Assembly: GCA_964019335.1 (NCBI GenBank)
Contig: OZ025764.1
Coordinates: 21,862-85,861 of the forward strand
Direction: 5' to 3'
Length of the DNA: 64,000 nt
Source: Diplonema japonicum
Lineage: Eukaryota > Euglenozoa > Diplonemea > Diplonemida > Diplonemidae
Part shown: positions 50,126-59,420 of the stretch, piece by piece
Layout of the letters: each line of letters opens with the position of its first letter
How positions within the stretch are numbered: the first letter of the stretch is position 1
Position numbers and translations under genes: made by a program
Notes under the pieces: model-generated
Seen by the model: only the letters and a program-made list of their open reading frames with translations
Told to the model about the DNA's origin: nothing
Databases searched by the model: none

Positions 50126-50531
50126 TATTTTCTCGCAGAGTGGCGCCTTACCCAAAGATAGCTTTGGAAAGGGGAGAGGGCCATGTGTTGGGAATACAGT
50201 GAAAGGATGGTCTCACGACGGTCTTTCTTTTTCTTTTTTTTTTTTAGTTTTTTAAAAAAGAAAGTTGAAGTGACCCCTTTTTTTTCTTTTTGCCCAAAAA
50301 AAAAACCCCCCCCCCCGTCCTTATGGTTAAACTATTTTTTAAAGAATAATTTGACCTATAAACAAAAAGAGACCGACATACCCCCCCTAAAAAAATGAAG
50401 TAAAGAAAAAACCTTTTCTCCAACTAAGGAGGAAACAAAAAAGTTTTTTTTTTGCTGTTTGTATCCTTATTCTTTTTGTTTTTTTTTTTTTTTTTGAATA
50501 CCCCCAAGAAATTCTTAAAAAAGAGAAAGGG

Positions 50532-50563
<32 letters not shown>

Positions 50564-50903
50564 TGTAAACCTTCTTAAATTGTCCCAAGTAAAGGTGAAC
50601 CACCCTCAGGGAACAAGTTCGTCCTTTTTCTTTTCTTCTTTCCCTTTTTTTTTTTTTTTTTGGAAAGAGATTTGAAAGAACCAAAGAAGAACAACCATCC
50701 CAGGAAATGAGTACCCCCTTTATATCCGGGGAATAAATTAAAGAGGTTTACAACAATTTTTGGCCTATTCGATGTCCCACCCCCCTTTTTTTTTCTTCTC
50801 CGCTTTTTGCCCCCCCCCCCCCCCCCCCCCGTCACAGTTTTGGGAACACGCGATTGTTCATGTAAAACAGAAACAATCAAAAAAAAAGAAGGAGGAGGGA
50901 GGT

Positions 50904-50937
<34 letters not shown>

Positions 50938-51049
50938 AGGAGGAGGTCTACCACATCAAATAAAAGTGTATTAACACCCCTCCTTAAATATATATTATTA
51001 GTTATTCTTTTTTTTTTTTTCTCTTTTTTCTTTTCTTATTTGTCGGTCA
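47422..51049. other. 3.6-kb gene-free homopolymer-rich spacer
   Basis: Both strands show only simple-sequence frames (Lys/Phe/Gly). Notable runs are T about 44 (48751-48790 region), interrupted A about 50 (48831-48881), G about 22 (49820-49840) and C about 21 (50811-50830). It holds one worn R2 copy (49204-49290). No RNA gene was recognised. It is the longest gene-free stretch within the gene-bearing part. Confidence 0.55.
49204..49290 (+). repeat. R2, diverged copy 3
   Basis: TGTGCGTGCCGGTAGAAAAC, GAGAAGTTATAAGCCCG, GTTGCCAACGTTCCCCC, then AACGAGTC and an A run. It is recognisable but more worn than the others, in the same orientation. Confidence 0.65.
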
Positions 51050-52258
51050 CTACTCGCAGTTAGCCAAGCAGTCCGTGCAAACAATGGGGTCTTTCTTGGG
51101 TAGAAACCTTCTAGGGCACCAGTTCGAGACACACTCCCCTTCCTTAACAGTGCAGAAGGTAGGGTCGCAAGTGGCAGCGGAGAGGGTGTCACACTGAACA
51201 CTGGGCACCATGTGGAACGAAAGATACTTGGCCACCTTCTCTGCGGGCCCTATGGTGATTGTCTGGCCTGGCTGCACCTGCTTGCGGTAGGTAACAGTCT
51301 GGTGGTGGTAAGGGTTAGAAATAACAGACCCACAGGACCCAGACTCCCAGCCAGTGGACAGCAAGATGGAAGGCCATCCTCCGTTGGTCTCCCCACTGCA
51401 AGGGGGGCAGTGGTAGTGTTGCACCATCCAGTCGCACGGGGCGCCGCCCGCTGGGCAGCCTAGGTTGTACACAGCACCTGCCGGCACCTCAGCAGGGCCC
51501 ACACAGGAGTACCCGGCCCTCCATTCACCCGGGATATGCTTCAGGTAGGTTCCATCACAGTCCGTCCACCCCGACATGAGCTCTTCGGTATCCTTCTCAA
51601 CATAAGAAGCAGCAGTAGTGATGTCCTCACACCTGTCGTTCATTGTGGGAACAGGTGTGGGCACCGGGGTGGGCACTGGGGTGGGCACAGGGGTTGGCAC
51701 AGGGGTAGGGACTGGTGTTGGTAAGGGGGTTGGCACTGGGGTAGGCACTGGGGTGGGAACAGGGGTTGGCACAGGTGTGGGAACAGGTGTGGGAACAGGA
51801 GTAGGCATGGGTGTCGGCACAGGTGTGGGAACCGGGGTGGGAAGAGGAGTAGGAGCTGGTGTTGTCAAGGGTTGTGTGATATAGCTGCAGTCCCACCCCT
51901 GGGTGTCCTGTCCCCACCTAGGGTCGCAGTAGTAACGGCACTGCGCGTAGGTGTTGTCCTTTTTGTAGCAGTAGAACCCCCTCGAGTTGTCGCAGCAGCT
52001 TGGGTCAGGACCACAATTGTCATTTCCCGTGCAGCTGTCCGTCTCCGGCGAGACCACCCTGCATGACCAGTTCTTGGTCCTCCTGTTGCTTGGGCTGCAC
52101 CAGTACAAGCACTTGCCGTACCCCTGGTAGGCCTCGTAGCACTGGTACCCCCTCGAGGTGTCGCAGCACGAAGGGTCGGCGAAGCAGTTCTGGTTCCCGG
52201 AGCAGGTACCGCCGCCTTGCACGGCCATCACCAATCCGGCTAACAGAAACAAACGCAT
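51050..52258 (-). CDS. secreted Cys-rich protein with two CBM1-like modules and a Pro/Thr linker
   Basis: 402 aa. Signal peptide [17 protein letters not shown]. Two similar modules follow: [20 protein letters not shown] and [20 protein letters not shown], each continuing to a YxxC.Y.C end ([16 protein letters not shown]). The Cys and aromatic spacing resembles fungal-type cellulose-binding CBM1 and related protist modules. A linker of about 20 TPVP/TPLP units joins them to a C-terminal domain of about 190 residues with 14 Cys ([22 protein letters not shown]-type end), which I do not recognise. It is probably an extracellular glycan-binding protein or an enzyme with an unknown catalytic head. 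Its ATG lies 11 nt after the stop of the upstream gene. Confidence 0.7.
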   Translation of the reverse strand: MRLFLLAGLVMAVQGGGTCSGNQNCFADPSCCDTSRGYQCYEAYQGYGKCLYWCSPSNRRTKNWSCRVVSPETDSCTGNDNCGPDPSCCDNSRGFYCYKKDNTYAQCRYYCDPRWGQDTQGWDCSYITQPLTTPAPTPLPTPVPTPVPTPMPTPVPTPVPTPVPTPVPTPVPTPVPTPLPTPVPTPVPTPVPTPVPTPVPTPVPTMNDRCEDITTAASYVEKDTEELMSGWTDCDGTYLKHIPGEWRAGYSCVGPAEVPAGAVYNLGCPAGGAPCDWMVQHYHCPPCSGETNGGWPSILLSTGWESGSCGSVISNPYHHQTVTYRKQVQPGQTITIGPAEKVAKYLSFHMVPSVQCDTLSAATCDPTFCTVKEGECVSNWCPRRFLPKKDPIVCTDCLANCE

Positions 52259-52269
52259 GATGTTGATGT

Positions 52270-53295
52270 TTATTTTTTTTTTGTCTTTTTTTTGTTTTGT
52301 GTTGGGGGGGAGGGGGGAACAGAATCAGGGTTTTTCGCAAAAAAATAAAAATTCGCTGCTGGCAAGCCCTGTTTTCTTTCAATTTCCTTCCTCAACGCGG
52401 GGCTGAAGGCAACGGCACGGAGCTTGTTCATGACGCAGGGATCGGAAGGGAGCCTGATGCAGCGCACTTTGGAACAACCGCTCATGAACAAAGCACCAAT
52501 CCGATTCACCTTCGCCAGCGATGAAAGATCAACATCTTGCAAGCCCGTACAATCTCGCAGGAAGCCGTCTCCGATGAAGGCGATCCGCGTGAGGGGCCTC
52601 AGGTCAACAGACACCAAGGACGAGCACCTCGTCAAAAACCAGCTCCCCACAGACACAAGGGAACGAAGAGGCCCCAGTGCTACCGACCTCACCGACATAC
52701 AGCTATGCAGAAACATGGGACCTATGCTCGTCAACAACGGCGCTTCTGGAAGAGAAACGCTTGTCAGGTCAGTAGAGCGTCCCAAGAACCCACTACCGAT
52801 GCTGGTGATGCACATCAACGCAGTCAGGTCGATTTCTGTCAAGGAGCACCCTTGAAGGAAGGCTGATGGAATAGAGGTTGCCGTTTTGCACCGTAAGGAC
52901 AGCCGCCGGAGGCAGGGCACACAGTGTATCACAGACGCCCCACCGCAGAAATGTTCCAATTCAGTAACATAGGCAATTAACAGGTACTCTGGGTTTTCTT
53001 TGAACAGAGAATTCAGCTCGGCTGCCCTGTCTCGGATCTCGTCTGCGCTATGTACTGTGACCTCCTTCTCGACGCTTTGCACGATCTCTGCATTGTCTAA
53101 CATACCGCCGGCTCCGAAGCTCGTGCTGTCCCTAGTGAGCTCGTCTCCTTCGCATTCGAGGACGACCCGCCCCACTAGGAGCCCTGTTTTGGTTTCCACC
53201 ATTGTATAAAACTCCTCGTACGTGGTGTCCCACTGCACTTCGTAGGGGGTTGCGGTGTTGTTTAGCTTGTTTCTGACATGGACTAGGAGGGGCAT
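52270..53295 (-). CDS. ubiquitin-like domain plus BspA-type leucine-rich repeat protein
   Basis: 341 aa. Residues 1-75 ([34 protein letters not shown]) follow the beta-grasp pattern of ubiquitin-like domains but lack a Gly-Gly end. From about 130 come six BspA/LRR_5-type repeats such as [20 protein letters not shown] and [20 protein letters not shown]. There is no signal peptide, so it is probably a cytosolic scaffold or adaptor; similar proteins are expanded in diverse protists. The last 20 residues ([15 protein letters not shown]) are encoded by the C/T tract and A-tract that should serve as the splice signal of the next gene. Confidence 0.75.
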   Translation of the reverse strand: MPLLVHVRNKLNNTATPYEVQWDTTYEEFYTMVETKTGLLVGRVVLECEGDELTRDSTSFGAGGMLDNAEIVQSVEKEVTVHSADEIRDRAAELNSLFKENPEYLLIAYVTELEHFCGGASVIHCVPCLRRLSLRCKTATSIPSAFLQGCSLTEIDLTALMCITSIGSGFLGRSTDLTSVSLPEAPLLTSIGPMFLHSCMSVRSVALGPLRSLVSVGSWFLTRCSSLVSVDLRPLTRIAFIGDGFLRDCTGLQDVDLSSLAKVNRIGALFMSGCSKVRCIRLPSDPCVMNKLRAVAFSPALRKEIERKQGLPAANFYFFAKNPDSVPPSPPTQNKKKTKKK

Positions 53296-53457
53296 TTTCT
53301 TTTCTTTCCCCCTCTCTCCCCCCCCCCCTTTTTTTTCCCCCGCGTTGTTTTCAAACGGTAAGGAGGAAAAAAAAAGTCGGTACTTAGTGGTTTTTTTTTT
53401 TCTTCGTTTTCTTCCTTTTTTTTTTTTTTTTTTTTTCGTAAGAAAACCAAAGCCCTC
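53296..53457. other. short spacer
   Basis: On the coding strand a purine run precedes the UBL-LRR ATG, and an A/G-rich stretch lies at 53371-53440. No gene is present. Confidence 0.5.
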
Positions 53458-54309
53458 TCACGCTGTTTTCATGTCGTCTTCCACTTTTTTAAGGAATTTT
53501 TTAATTTTTGCAGCCGGCACGCAGCGGCAGTGCGACGACAGGTTACCGTCCAAGCACGGTGCGAAGAGCGCGCTGACCATCCCGAGCACCCTTGAGGAAG
53601 CTGAGGACACGACGGGCGACCCGCTGTTCCCCACAATACACTGCGGCGAAAGATCCGCCTGCGTGGCGCTCAGCAACAACCCCCTGTGCAGCATGGGCAC
53701 TTGCTTGAAACGAGGATCGACGACAGGACGAAGCCGCTTGGCAAAGCTCCCCATAATAGAATTGTAATTCTCCGATAACTGGAGCGCGCTCACCGGCTGA
53801 TAAACCTCCGACCCGGTCAGCAGTGTATATGTCGGCATCTGTACCTCTTCACCAACTACCGCTTCTGGGTCTTCCTCCAGATCAGCGATCTGCAGCATCT
53901 CTGGGCGCATACCCGCGTCTTTCATGGTCTGCAAGGCTTCCCTTAGTCTATTCATAGGGAGATGTGCAACAGCCAGATCGTCGGAGATTTTCGAAGTCGC
54001 GTAGATTTGTTTACGGGCGGTTGCGCTGTACAGGCTCTCGCCTTGGTCCGACCGGACTTCTATGATTACTCTTGTTGGTTTGTCGGAGGCAGCAATTAGT
54101 TGTGCTCTTCTTGTCTCGCCGTGCAGCTCGCTGAATGCCGGGGGTTCGAGAACGTGTCCGCAGGATATGATGTGTGCCCCGAACTTTCCACCTTTCACCA
54201 AAAAACCAACACCTTTGCTCATTGTCGTCCACCTTCCGTGTTCCCTTACTTCCCACAGAATCCCGACCGTCCCCTTGCATCCCAAGGCTACCGCCTCTTT
54301 CAGGGACAT
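53458..54309 (-). CDS. trypsin-like serine protease, apparently intracellular
   Basis: 283 aa. The ATG at 54309 is followed by MSLKEAVALGCKGTVGILWE with no signal peptide. The triad is readable: His52 in HIISCGHVLE, Asp111 in SKISDDLAVAHL, Ser229 in CIVGNSGSPVV. GNSGSP is the usual form in non-digestive chymotrypsin-fold proteases such as Deg-like and some fungal or viral-type enzymes. No PDZ domain follows; the chain ends in a basic helix (AAKIKKFLKKVEDDMK). It may be a regulatory protease or a self-processing enzyme; the substrate is unknown. Between Asp and Ser lies an acidic, Glu-rich insertion (LEEDPEAVVGEEV). Confidence 0.8.
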   Translation of the reverse strand: MSLKEAVALGCKGTVGILWEVREHGRWTTMSKGVGFLVKGGKFGAHIISCGHVLEPPAFSELHGETRRAQLIAASDKPTRVIIEVRSDQGESLYSATARKQIYATSKISDDLAVAHLPMNRLREALQTMKDAGMRPEMLQIADLEEDPEAVVGEEVQMPTYTLLTGSEVYQPVSALQLSENYNSIMGSFAKRLRPVVDPRFKQVPMLHRGLLLSATQADLSPQCIVGNSGSPVVSSASSRVLGMVSALFAPCLDGNLSSHCRCVPAAKIKKFLKKVEDDMKTA

Positions 54310-54707
54310 TTCCTTACCTTTTTTTTCCTTTGTTTTTTTTTTTTTTTGGGTGGGGGTGTGAAAGGTTCCCGTGATGGTGTTTGGATAAAAAAAAAGGTTT
54401 TAAAGGAAAATTATTACCACTATAAAAAAAAGGGGGGGGGGAGGGTGGGGTTGATGTTCTTTTTTTTTCTCTTTTTCTTCTTTTTTTCCCCCCCTCACAG
54501 GTCGTCTTTATGATTGGGAGGGGTAGGGGTCACAATATCTTTTCTCCGTTTTCTTTTTTTTTTTTGAAAAAAAGCGACAAAAAAAAAAAGCTGCCGTGTA
54601 AGTTGTCAATTACAATCACCATCAAAAAAAATAACCCCTTACGGACTTTCACCCGGGGGGGGGAGGAAGCGACACCCACAAAAAAAAAGACTTTTTTTTT
54701 TTTTATA
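54310..54707. other. low-complexity spacer
   Basis: T/G/A runs. On the minus strand C/T tracts lie upstream of the protease gene. No gene or repeat was recognised. Confidence 0.5.
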
Positions 54708-54990
54708 TGAGCTCGTCCGGACGAAAATGTCAACATTCTTTTTGGGCACCTCTGAAAACTTCTTGTTTTGATTATTTGAGCAAAAAAAAAAAAGGGCAGC
54801 ATGCAACCATAGGAAGATGACATACATGGTGTACATGACGCCGTTCTTTCAATTGCGATGCTTTGTTTTGCCAAATCGTTTGCCAAAAACCATTCTAAAA
54901 AAAACATGTTTTTGCACGTGCGTTTTAAAAAATAAAACAAAACGGCGAGCATTTTGACCTATATGGTGACATTTTTTCCGGACGAGCTCA
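54708..54990. mobile_element. MITE-like element with terminal inverted repeats and TA target duplication
   Basis: The left end TGAGCTCGTCCGGA (54708-54721) and the right end TCCGGACGAGCTCA (54977-54990) are exact reverse complements. The inverted repeat continues imperfectly to about 26 bp (GAAAATGTCAAC against GGTGACATTTTT). Both ends are flanked by TA (54706-54707 and 54991-54992), the target duplication of Tc1/mariner-type transposons. The 283 bp have no coding capacity, so this is a non-autonomous element. The last 100 bp recur at 57727-57913. Confidence 0.75.
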
Positions 54991-55066
54991 TAATATAAAT
55001 CGGGGGACCTCCCCCAGAAAGCTTCTGGTTTCAGACACAAATCTGGGTGGGGAAGTTTTCAAGCTT
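54991..55066. other. 3' flank of the GT71 copy 1 gene
   Basis: Short mixed-composition sequence between the MITE and the stop codon of the mannosyltransferase. The MITE therefore sits about 76 bp past the coding end and could contribute to the 3' UTR. Confidence 0.5.
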
Positions 55067-56584
55067 TTAATCGTACTCTCGCAGCTCTTTAATATAACGC
55101 TCCACAACCAAAGACAGGTAAACCTCATCAGCAGTTGCAAGGAGTTCAGTCTCCATGGTCGATGGGAAGTCAGTGTTGGGCTCAGGCACGCGAAGTTTAT
55201 GCCGCCACTGCATGCAAGCAGCGTGGCCGTTGACCCCCTTCATCCACCTGACCTCCTGGCGGGAAATACCATTACCAGGGGCGAAATGCGGGTTTCTCCT
55301 CATAATTGTCTGCAAGCCAACATGCATGTCGCCCCATGACTTCCAATTCCCAGGCCAATCATGGTACCGAAGCTTGTGGAGAGTCAGGTGAAAAGCTACG
55401 ACCTTCCCATCTGGGCCGGTCTGTCCCATTACACCCCCACAGACATCATCCTTCCTCCCGAGGAGAACTACAGGACCATGTCGGGAAAACTCGTCGTTCC
55501 CCATCATCCACCCTATCTGGAAGGTGTCCTTGTCGCCAGCTCCGATGGCAGCGCGCATGTACTTCGTCACCTTCTTCAGTTTATAAATCGCAGGATAATA
55601 AGTTTTATGGTGGAAGTTGAGGTACCCTGTTCGGAGGAGTGACGCCCACCCTTTGTTCTCAGCACATGTTTTACACACCACAAACACCCCCGAGTCCTGA
55701 CTGTACGCTGCATTCGGGAAGTTACTCGGGTACGGGACCACAGACCATATGGGCGCGGATCCAATGAGGGACCACATGTCGGAGAAGAAGACAGCCGTTT
55801 GCGGTGGTTGGAGGAATGAGAAGAATTCTTCCGGAGGGATGGCCGGGAAGCAGTCGTCGTCCAGGTACAGAACCTCCTGGAAGGAGGACAGCGCCACCAC
55901 GAGGGGTTTTAACATCACCATCCCTTGCTTGTCCCCGAGAACGGGGCCCTTCTCGTCGGTCCACCTGTTCTCCCAGTGGAAGTGTTTGTAGTGGCAGTCG
56001 TCGGGGATCTGCATGAGGAACACATTGTCATCCTTCTGCCGTGCCACCATCTCGGGCCATCCGTCCACCGTCACCTCGTCTGCGAGGTACCAGATCTCCA
56101 CAGGGAGCGTGCTGTGCAGGACCTTCCGGATGAACCGAACAACGAGCAGCGCCATTGCAAGCCGCTCCCCGCCAGAGTACAGCACAACCCCTTTCGTTTC
56201 TTGTCGTTGTTGCTGTTCCCGAGATGGAAACGGTGGTGGGGTGTACCGCATGGCGGCACGCAGGTCGTCCGTGTCTGTGGGAGCCTGTTGCTGCCAGGAC
56301 CGCATGATCTGTTTGCACACAGCTGCGTGGTGTGGCTCGTGGTATGTGGGGAGCCCGGTTGTGTTCCTCGCCCTTTTGGGGGTAGGGGTGGGGGCGGCGG
56401 TGGGGGGTTCTTTGAGCACTACTTTTGATGAGGCCTCCCTTTCAACGTGGTTGCGGTCGATCGACCGTAGCCATGAAGTGGCGATCCATATCATGGTCAG
56501 CAGACCGGTCACCACAATGACAAGAAACACTTTGAACAAGCCACGAGGGCCTGCTGACAGGGGGCGCTTGGGACTGCGGTGCAT
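55067..56584 (-). CDS. GT71 (MNN1-like) alpha-mannosyltransferase, type II membrane protein, copy 1
   Basis: 505 aa. A short basic N-terminus (MHRSPKRPLSAGPRG) precedes a signal-anchor helix (LFKVFLVIVVTGLLTMIWIA), the topology of Golgi glycosyltransferases. A Pro/Thr stem leads to the catalytic domain. GVVLYSGGERLAMALLVVRF, LPVEIWYLADE, SFQEVLYLDDDCFPAIPP (metal-binding D242-D244), QDSGVFVVCKTC and GAGDKDTFQIGWMMGND follow the order known for the MNN1/alpha-1,3-mannosyltransferase family. It should add mannose to N- or O-glycans using GDP-mannose. The core is identical in large blocks to the protein at 60035-61597, while N-terminus and tail differ. Confidence 0.88.
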   Translation of the reverse strand: MHRSPKRPLSAGPRGLFKVFLVIVVTGLLTMIWIATSWLRSIDRNHVEREASSKVVLKEPPTAAPTPTPKRARNTTGLPTYHEPHHAAVCKQIMRSWQQQAPTDTDDLRAAMRYTPPPFPSREQQQRQETKGVVLYSGGERLAMALLVVRFIRKVLHSTLPVEIWYLADEVTVDGWPEMVARQKDDNVFLMQIPDDCHYKHFHWENRWTDEKGPVLGDKQGMVMLKPLVVALSSFQEVLYLDDDCFPAIPPEEFFSFLQPPQTAVFFSDMWSLIGSAPIWSVVPYPSNFPNAAYSQDSGVFVVCKTCAENKGWASLLRTGYLNFHHKTYYPAIYKLKKVTKYMRAAIGAGDKDTFQIGWMMGNDEFSRHGPVVLLGRKDDVCGGVMGQTGPDGKVVAFHLTLHKLRYHDWPGNWKSWGDMHVGLQTIMRRNPHFAPGNGISRQEVRWMKGVNGHAACMQWRHKLRVPEPNTDFPSTMETELLATADEVYLSLVVERYIKELREYD

Positions 56585-57244
56585 TATCCCCTACGCCCTC
56601 CTTCTCCTTCCCCCTTTTTGTGGTGGTGTATTGTTTAAATGCAAAGAAGATACAGGGTAATGAAAAGAAGGTAAAAGAAAGTGGGGTCGGGGAGAGCTGA
56701 AGGGGGATATGTCGACCTAGATCGAGCTCAACCCTTGACATATTTCTTTTTCTTCTTTTTGTGCGCACTTCATTACGCTGCCATCAACTAGTTTTTTTTA
56801 GTCGTGACAATAATATTGTTAAAACAAAAAAGAAACGAAAACAAAAAAAAAAGGATGTTTTTGAAGGGAACCTGCAGTATGTGACAGGATCGCCTAATGA
56901 CGCCTAATCTACACAGTGTTCCTTCCTTTTCTGTTGTGGTGTTCTCTTTGGCCTGTCGTAGTAGCAAGCGTGATTCTAGGAAAAAAAAAGGGGAGGGAAA
57001 GGCGATTCCCTCGAACAAGTTTCATATGAAGAATAGAATGGAAGAGAATGAAAAAAAAAAAGCACAAAGCGAGGGCGAAGAACAAAGTTCAAAAAAAAAG
57101 AGTTTTTTTTTTTTTTTTTTTTTTCTTTTCGCGCACACGGTGTATGCTGCCCACTTTTTTTTTTTTTTTTTTTTTTTGCTCTTACAAGAAAATGAAAGCA
57201 GGGCTTGTTAAATACAAAAAGAAATATGAGTTGAAGGAGGTCTT

Positions 57245-57361
57245 TGTTTGTACGTGCCGGGTAAAACCTGGAGAAGTTTGTCAACCCGAAACACGTTGCC
57301 AACGTTCCCCTTTTGTTTAGACTAGTCAAAGACTCGTTCTTGCAAAAAAAAAAAAAAAAAA
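57245..57361 (+). repeat. dispersed A-tailed repeat R2, copy 4
   Basis: TTTGTACGTGCCGGGTAAAA, GTCAACCCGAAACACGTTGC, CAACGTTCCCCTTTTGTTTA, then GACTCGTTCTTGC and an A run. Almost the same as copies 2 and 5. Confidence 0.85.
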
Positions 57362-57461
57362 AGGGAGGGAAGTTAATTTTATTCAATGGAAGGTGTACAC
57401 GCACCACCGTATCATATATCTTGACATGTAAAATGGGAAGAAAAAAAAAAAAAAAAGAGAG

Positions 57462-57513
57462 ACATTTAAGGGTACCTGCGGTATGTGGCAGGGCGCCCTG
57501 CACAAAATGGGCA
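57462..57513 (+). repeat. R1 head (ii), isolated
   Basis: GAGACATTTAAGGGTACCTG, CGGTATGTGGCAGGGCGCCC, then TGCACAAAATGG. It follows an A-tract. No R1 body follows directly. Confidence 0.6.
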
Positions 57514-57726
57514 TTGTAGCCCAAAATAGGCCAAAAATGGCAGTATTTTCCCCACCCCATTTTAATTGTGATAAAGAGCCCAAACCACCCAAAATGACCC
57601 CTTAAGTTTCACAGATTTCCCATCTGCGTCCATTTCTCGCTTTCTATTGAAGAAAACAAAAAAGGAATATGGAGCCTGGGTCATTTACAATTTCCGGATG
57701 CCAAAACTAAAAAAACCATTCTAAAA

Positions 57727-57913
57727 AGCATGTTTTTGCACGAGCGTTTTAGAAATGAAACAAACGGCGTGCATTGTGACCTATATGGTGTTCAAGCTTA
57801 GACTGCAACTGCACACAAAGTGGTGTCGGACTACTTTTGTACTTAGAAATTTTCCGAGGACTTTCCGTTGCAAAAGAGGGTCATTTGTTGACATTTTTTC
57901 CCGGACAAGCTCA
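57727..57913. mobile_element. MITE-like element, copy lacking its left end
   Basis: It shares AAGCATGTTTTTGCACGAGC, GACCTATATGGTG and the right end TCCCGGACAAGCTCA-TA with the element at 54708-54990. An extra segment of about 95 bp (57797-57890) separates them. No left inverted repeat was found upstream. An R1 copy begins directly at the right end. Confidence 0.6.
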
Positions 57914-58199
57914 TATATGAGTTAAAGGAGGCCGGTGTTGGCGGCGCCCTGCACAAGCCCTGCACTGTCTACTTGATTACAGGGGGCGCTCCTCGGCCTA
58001 GCTGTAGCTTCTTCTGCATTCCGCGTCGTGTCCTTAATGCGTGCGGTGTACAGCTCAACCCCAGCCGGTGCGTCCCGGGTAACCAAGATTCTGCGCTCGT
58101 GCAGTTTGCTGCTTGTTCGTCACCCTGAGCATCTGCATGATGTTCTTCCACTCGGGCGCTACCGGTGATGACCGACGAGGAGGTCAACAGCGAACAAAC
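57914..58199 (+). repeat. R1, tandem unit 1
   Basis: TATATGAGTTAAAGGAGGCC head, full body (GCATTCCGCGTCGTGTCCTT, GTAACCAAGATTCTGCGCTC, GACGAGGAGGTCAACAGCGA). It lacks the distal CCCCACCACC and tail, and runs straight into unit 2. Confidence 0.8.
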
Positions 58200-58522
58200 T
58201 CGATGATTTAAAGGAAGCCGGTGGGGCACCCTGCACAAGCACCATTTACTTGATTTGTCTGTGGGGGCGCTCCTCGGCCTAGCTGTAGCTTCTTCTGCGT
58301 TCCGCGTCGTGTCCTTAATGCGTGCGGTGTGCAGCTCAACCCCAGCCGGGGCGCCCCGGGTAACCAAGATTCTGAGCCCGTGTAGTTTGCTGCCTGTTCG
58401 CCACCCAGAGCATCTGCTTCTTCCACTCGGGCGCTACCGGTGATGACCGACGAGGAGGTCAACAGCGAACAAATGTTTTTCTTATATTTTCATGTTATCC
58501 CCACCACCTTAAAAAAAAAAAA
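58200..58522 (+). repeat. R1, tandem unit 2
   Basis: Begins TTTAAAGGAAGCCGGTGGGG. It repeats the whole body with small differences (GCGCCCCGGGTAACCAAGAT, TTCGCCACCCAGAGCATCTG) and ends CCCCACCACCTT plus A tail. One shared tail for two bodies suggests an R1 dimer. Confidence 0.8.
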
Positions 58523-58888
58523 CTAGTTTGGGCGCTTCATTTGTTTGTGCGCACGAGCGGAATTCTACCTTAAGAAATAGCTCATTACGCTGCCCGTCAA
58601 CTAGTTTTTAGTCTCGACAACAATTTTGACAATACATAATAACAAAAAAAAAATAATTCTTTATGACTATACGTCTTTGTTGTTGCACGAGCAAAAAAAA
58701 AAGAAAAAAGTTTTTTTAAAAGCTGTGTTGAAAGTCTTTTTGCTCGGCACAAGTTGCATATAGTTATAAAATCATTTCTTTTGAAAGATAAATGTTTGTA
58801 ACAAAAAAAAAAATGCCAACACTGCTGTTCGTTCCCCCAGGCCTCACCTATTTATGCCATAAAAAAAACAAGTTTCAAGGACAAAAAA
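58523..58888. other. spacer
   Basis: CGCTTCATTTGTTTGTGCGC, then CTCATTACGCTGCCCGTCAA, recurs near 62420-62510, so a further worn repeat spans about 58530-58640. No ORF. Confidence 0.45.
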
Positions 58889-59107
58889 AAAGTTGTCTCG
58901 ATTTTAGTGGTGCCATGCAGTATATGACACAGCGGCCACCCTTGTGAAACTTCGCCCCGAAGCCTCCTAAGTCCCCTGTGGTCCCGTAGAAAGTAAAAGT
59001 GGAGAGGTAAAGAAAGCTTGGAAATTGAAATAGGGAGAGGGGCCACAGAAGCAATTAAACACCAACTGGAGAGTTGTGGGAGGCTTGCTTCACTGGCACG
59101 ATGCCGC
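58889..59107 (+). repeat. dispersed repeat R3, copy 2
   Basis: Matches 12681-12907: GTTGTCTCGATTTTAGTGGT, CTTCGCCCCGAAGCCTCC, AAGCTTGGAAATTGAAATAG, CTTCACTGGCACGATGC. A few small indels separate them. It is followed by an A-tract. Confidence 0.8.
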
Positions 59108-59249
59108 GGAAAAAAAAAAAAAAAAACCAAAGCAAAAACAAAAACAAAAAAAAAAGTACGTATATATATAAGTTCAGTGTTTTTTTTTTTTTTAAAGTTC
59201 AATTTTCATATTCTTCCTTTCCCTTTTTTTTTTTTTTTTTTTTTTTTTT

Positions 59250-59420
59250 ATTTAATTCTGAGCAGCTCTCTTAAAGAACTTAGGCCGGAAGATATAAATC
59301 AGGTTTCACTTTATTTCACGGGCGTGAAATAAAGTATCTGATTTTTTCCTCATGTTTTTTTAAGCCAAACGTTGCTGGGTTTGCTGGGCGTGAAAATCAG
59401 GTACTTTATTTCACACCCAC
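59250..59420 (+). repeat. hairpin repeat R6, copy 2
   Basis: The head matches 18686-18720. A strong hairpin follows: ACTTTATTTCAC (59308-59319), loop GGGC, GTGAAATAAAGT (59324-59335). The outer pair AATCAG (59297-59302) and CTGATT (59338-59343) extends the symmetry. A second GAAAATCAGGTACTTTATTT block follows near 59391-59410, so the unit is partly repeated. Confidence 0.7.

Larger units (their letters stand above)
56585..57726. other. gene-free spacer with scattered repeat pieces
   Basis: 56857-56900 holds the repeat core (GAAGGGAACCTGCAGTATGT, GACAGGATCGCC). 57245-57361 is R2 copy 4. 57462-57513 is R1 head (ii). The island 57540-57700 (AAAATGGGCATTGTAGCCCA and onward) has no ORF. A/T runs fill the rest. 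Confidence 0.55.

Noticed and set aside
57969-58462. Recurring minus-strand ORFs across R1 copies (for example 57969-58367, 58208-58462, 63446-63781)
   Set aside because: They recur only because R1 is repeated. Stops and frameshifts differ between copies, and no ATG or motif is shared in a way that suggests a protein.
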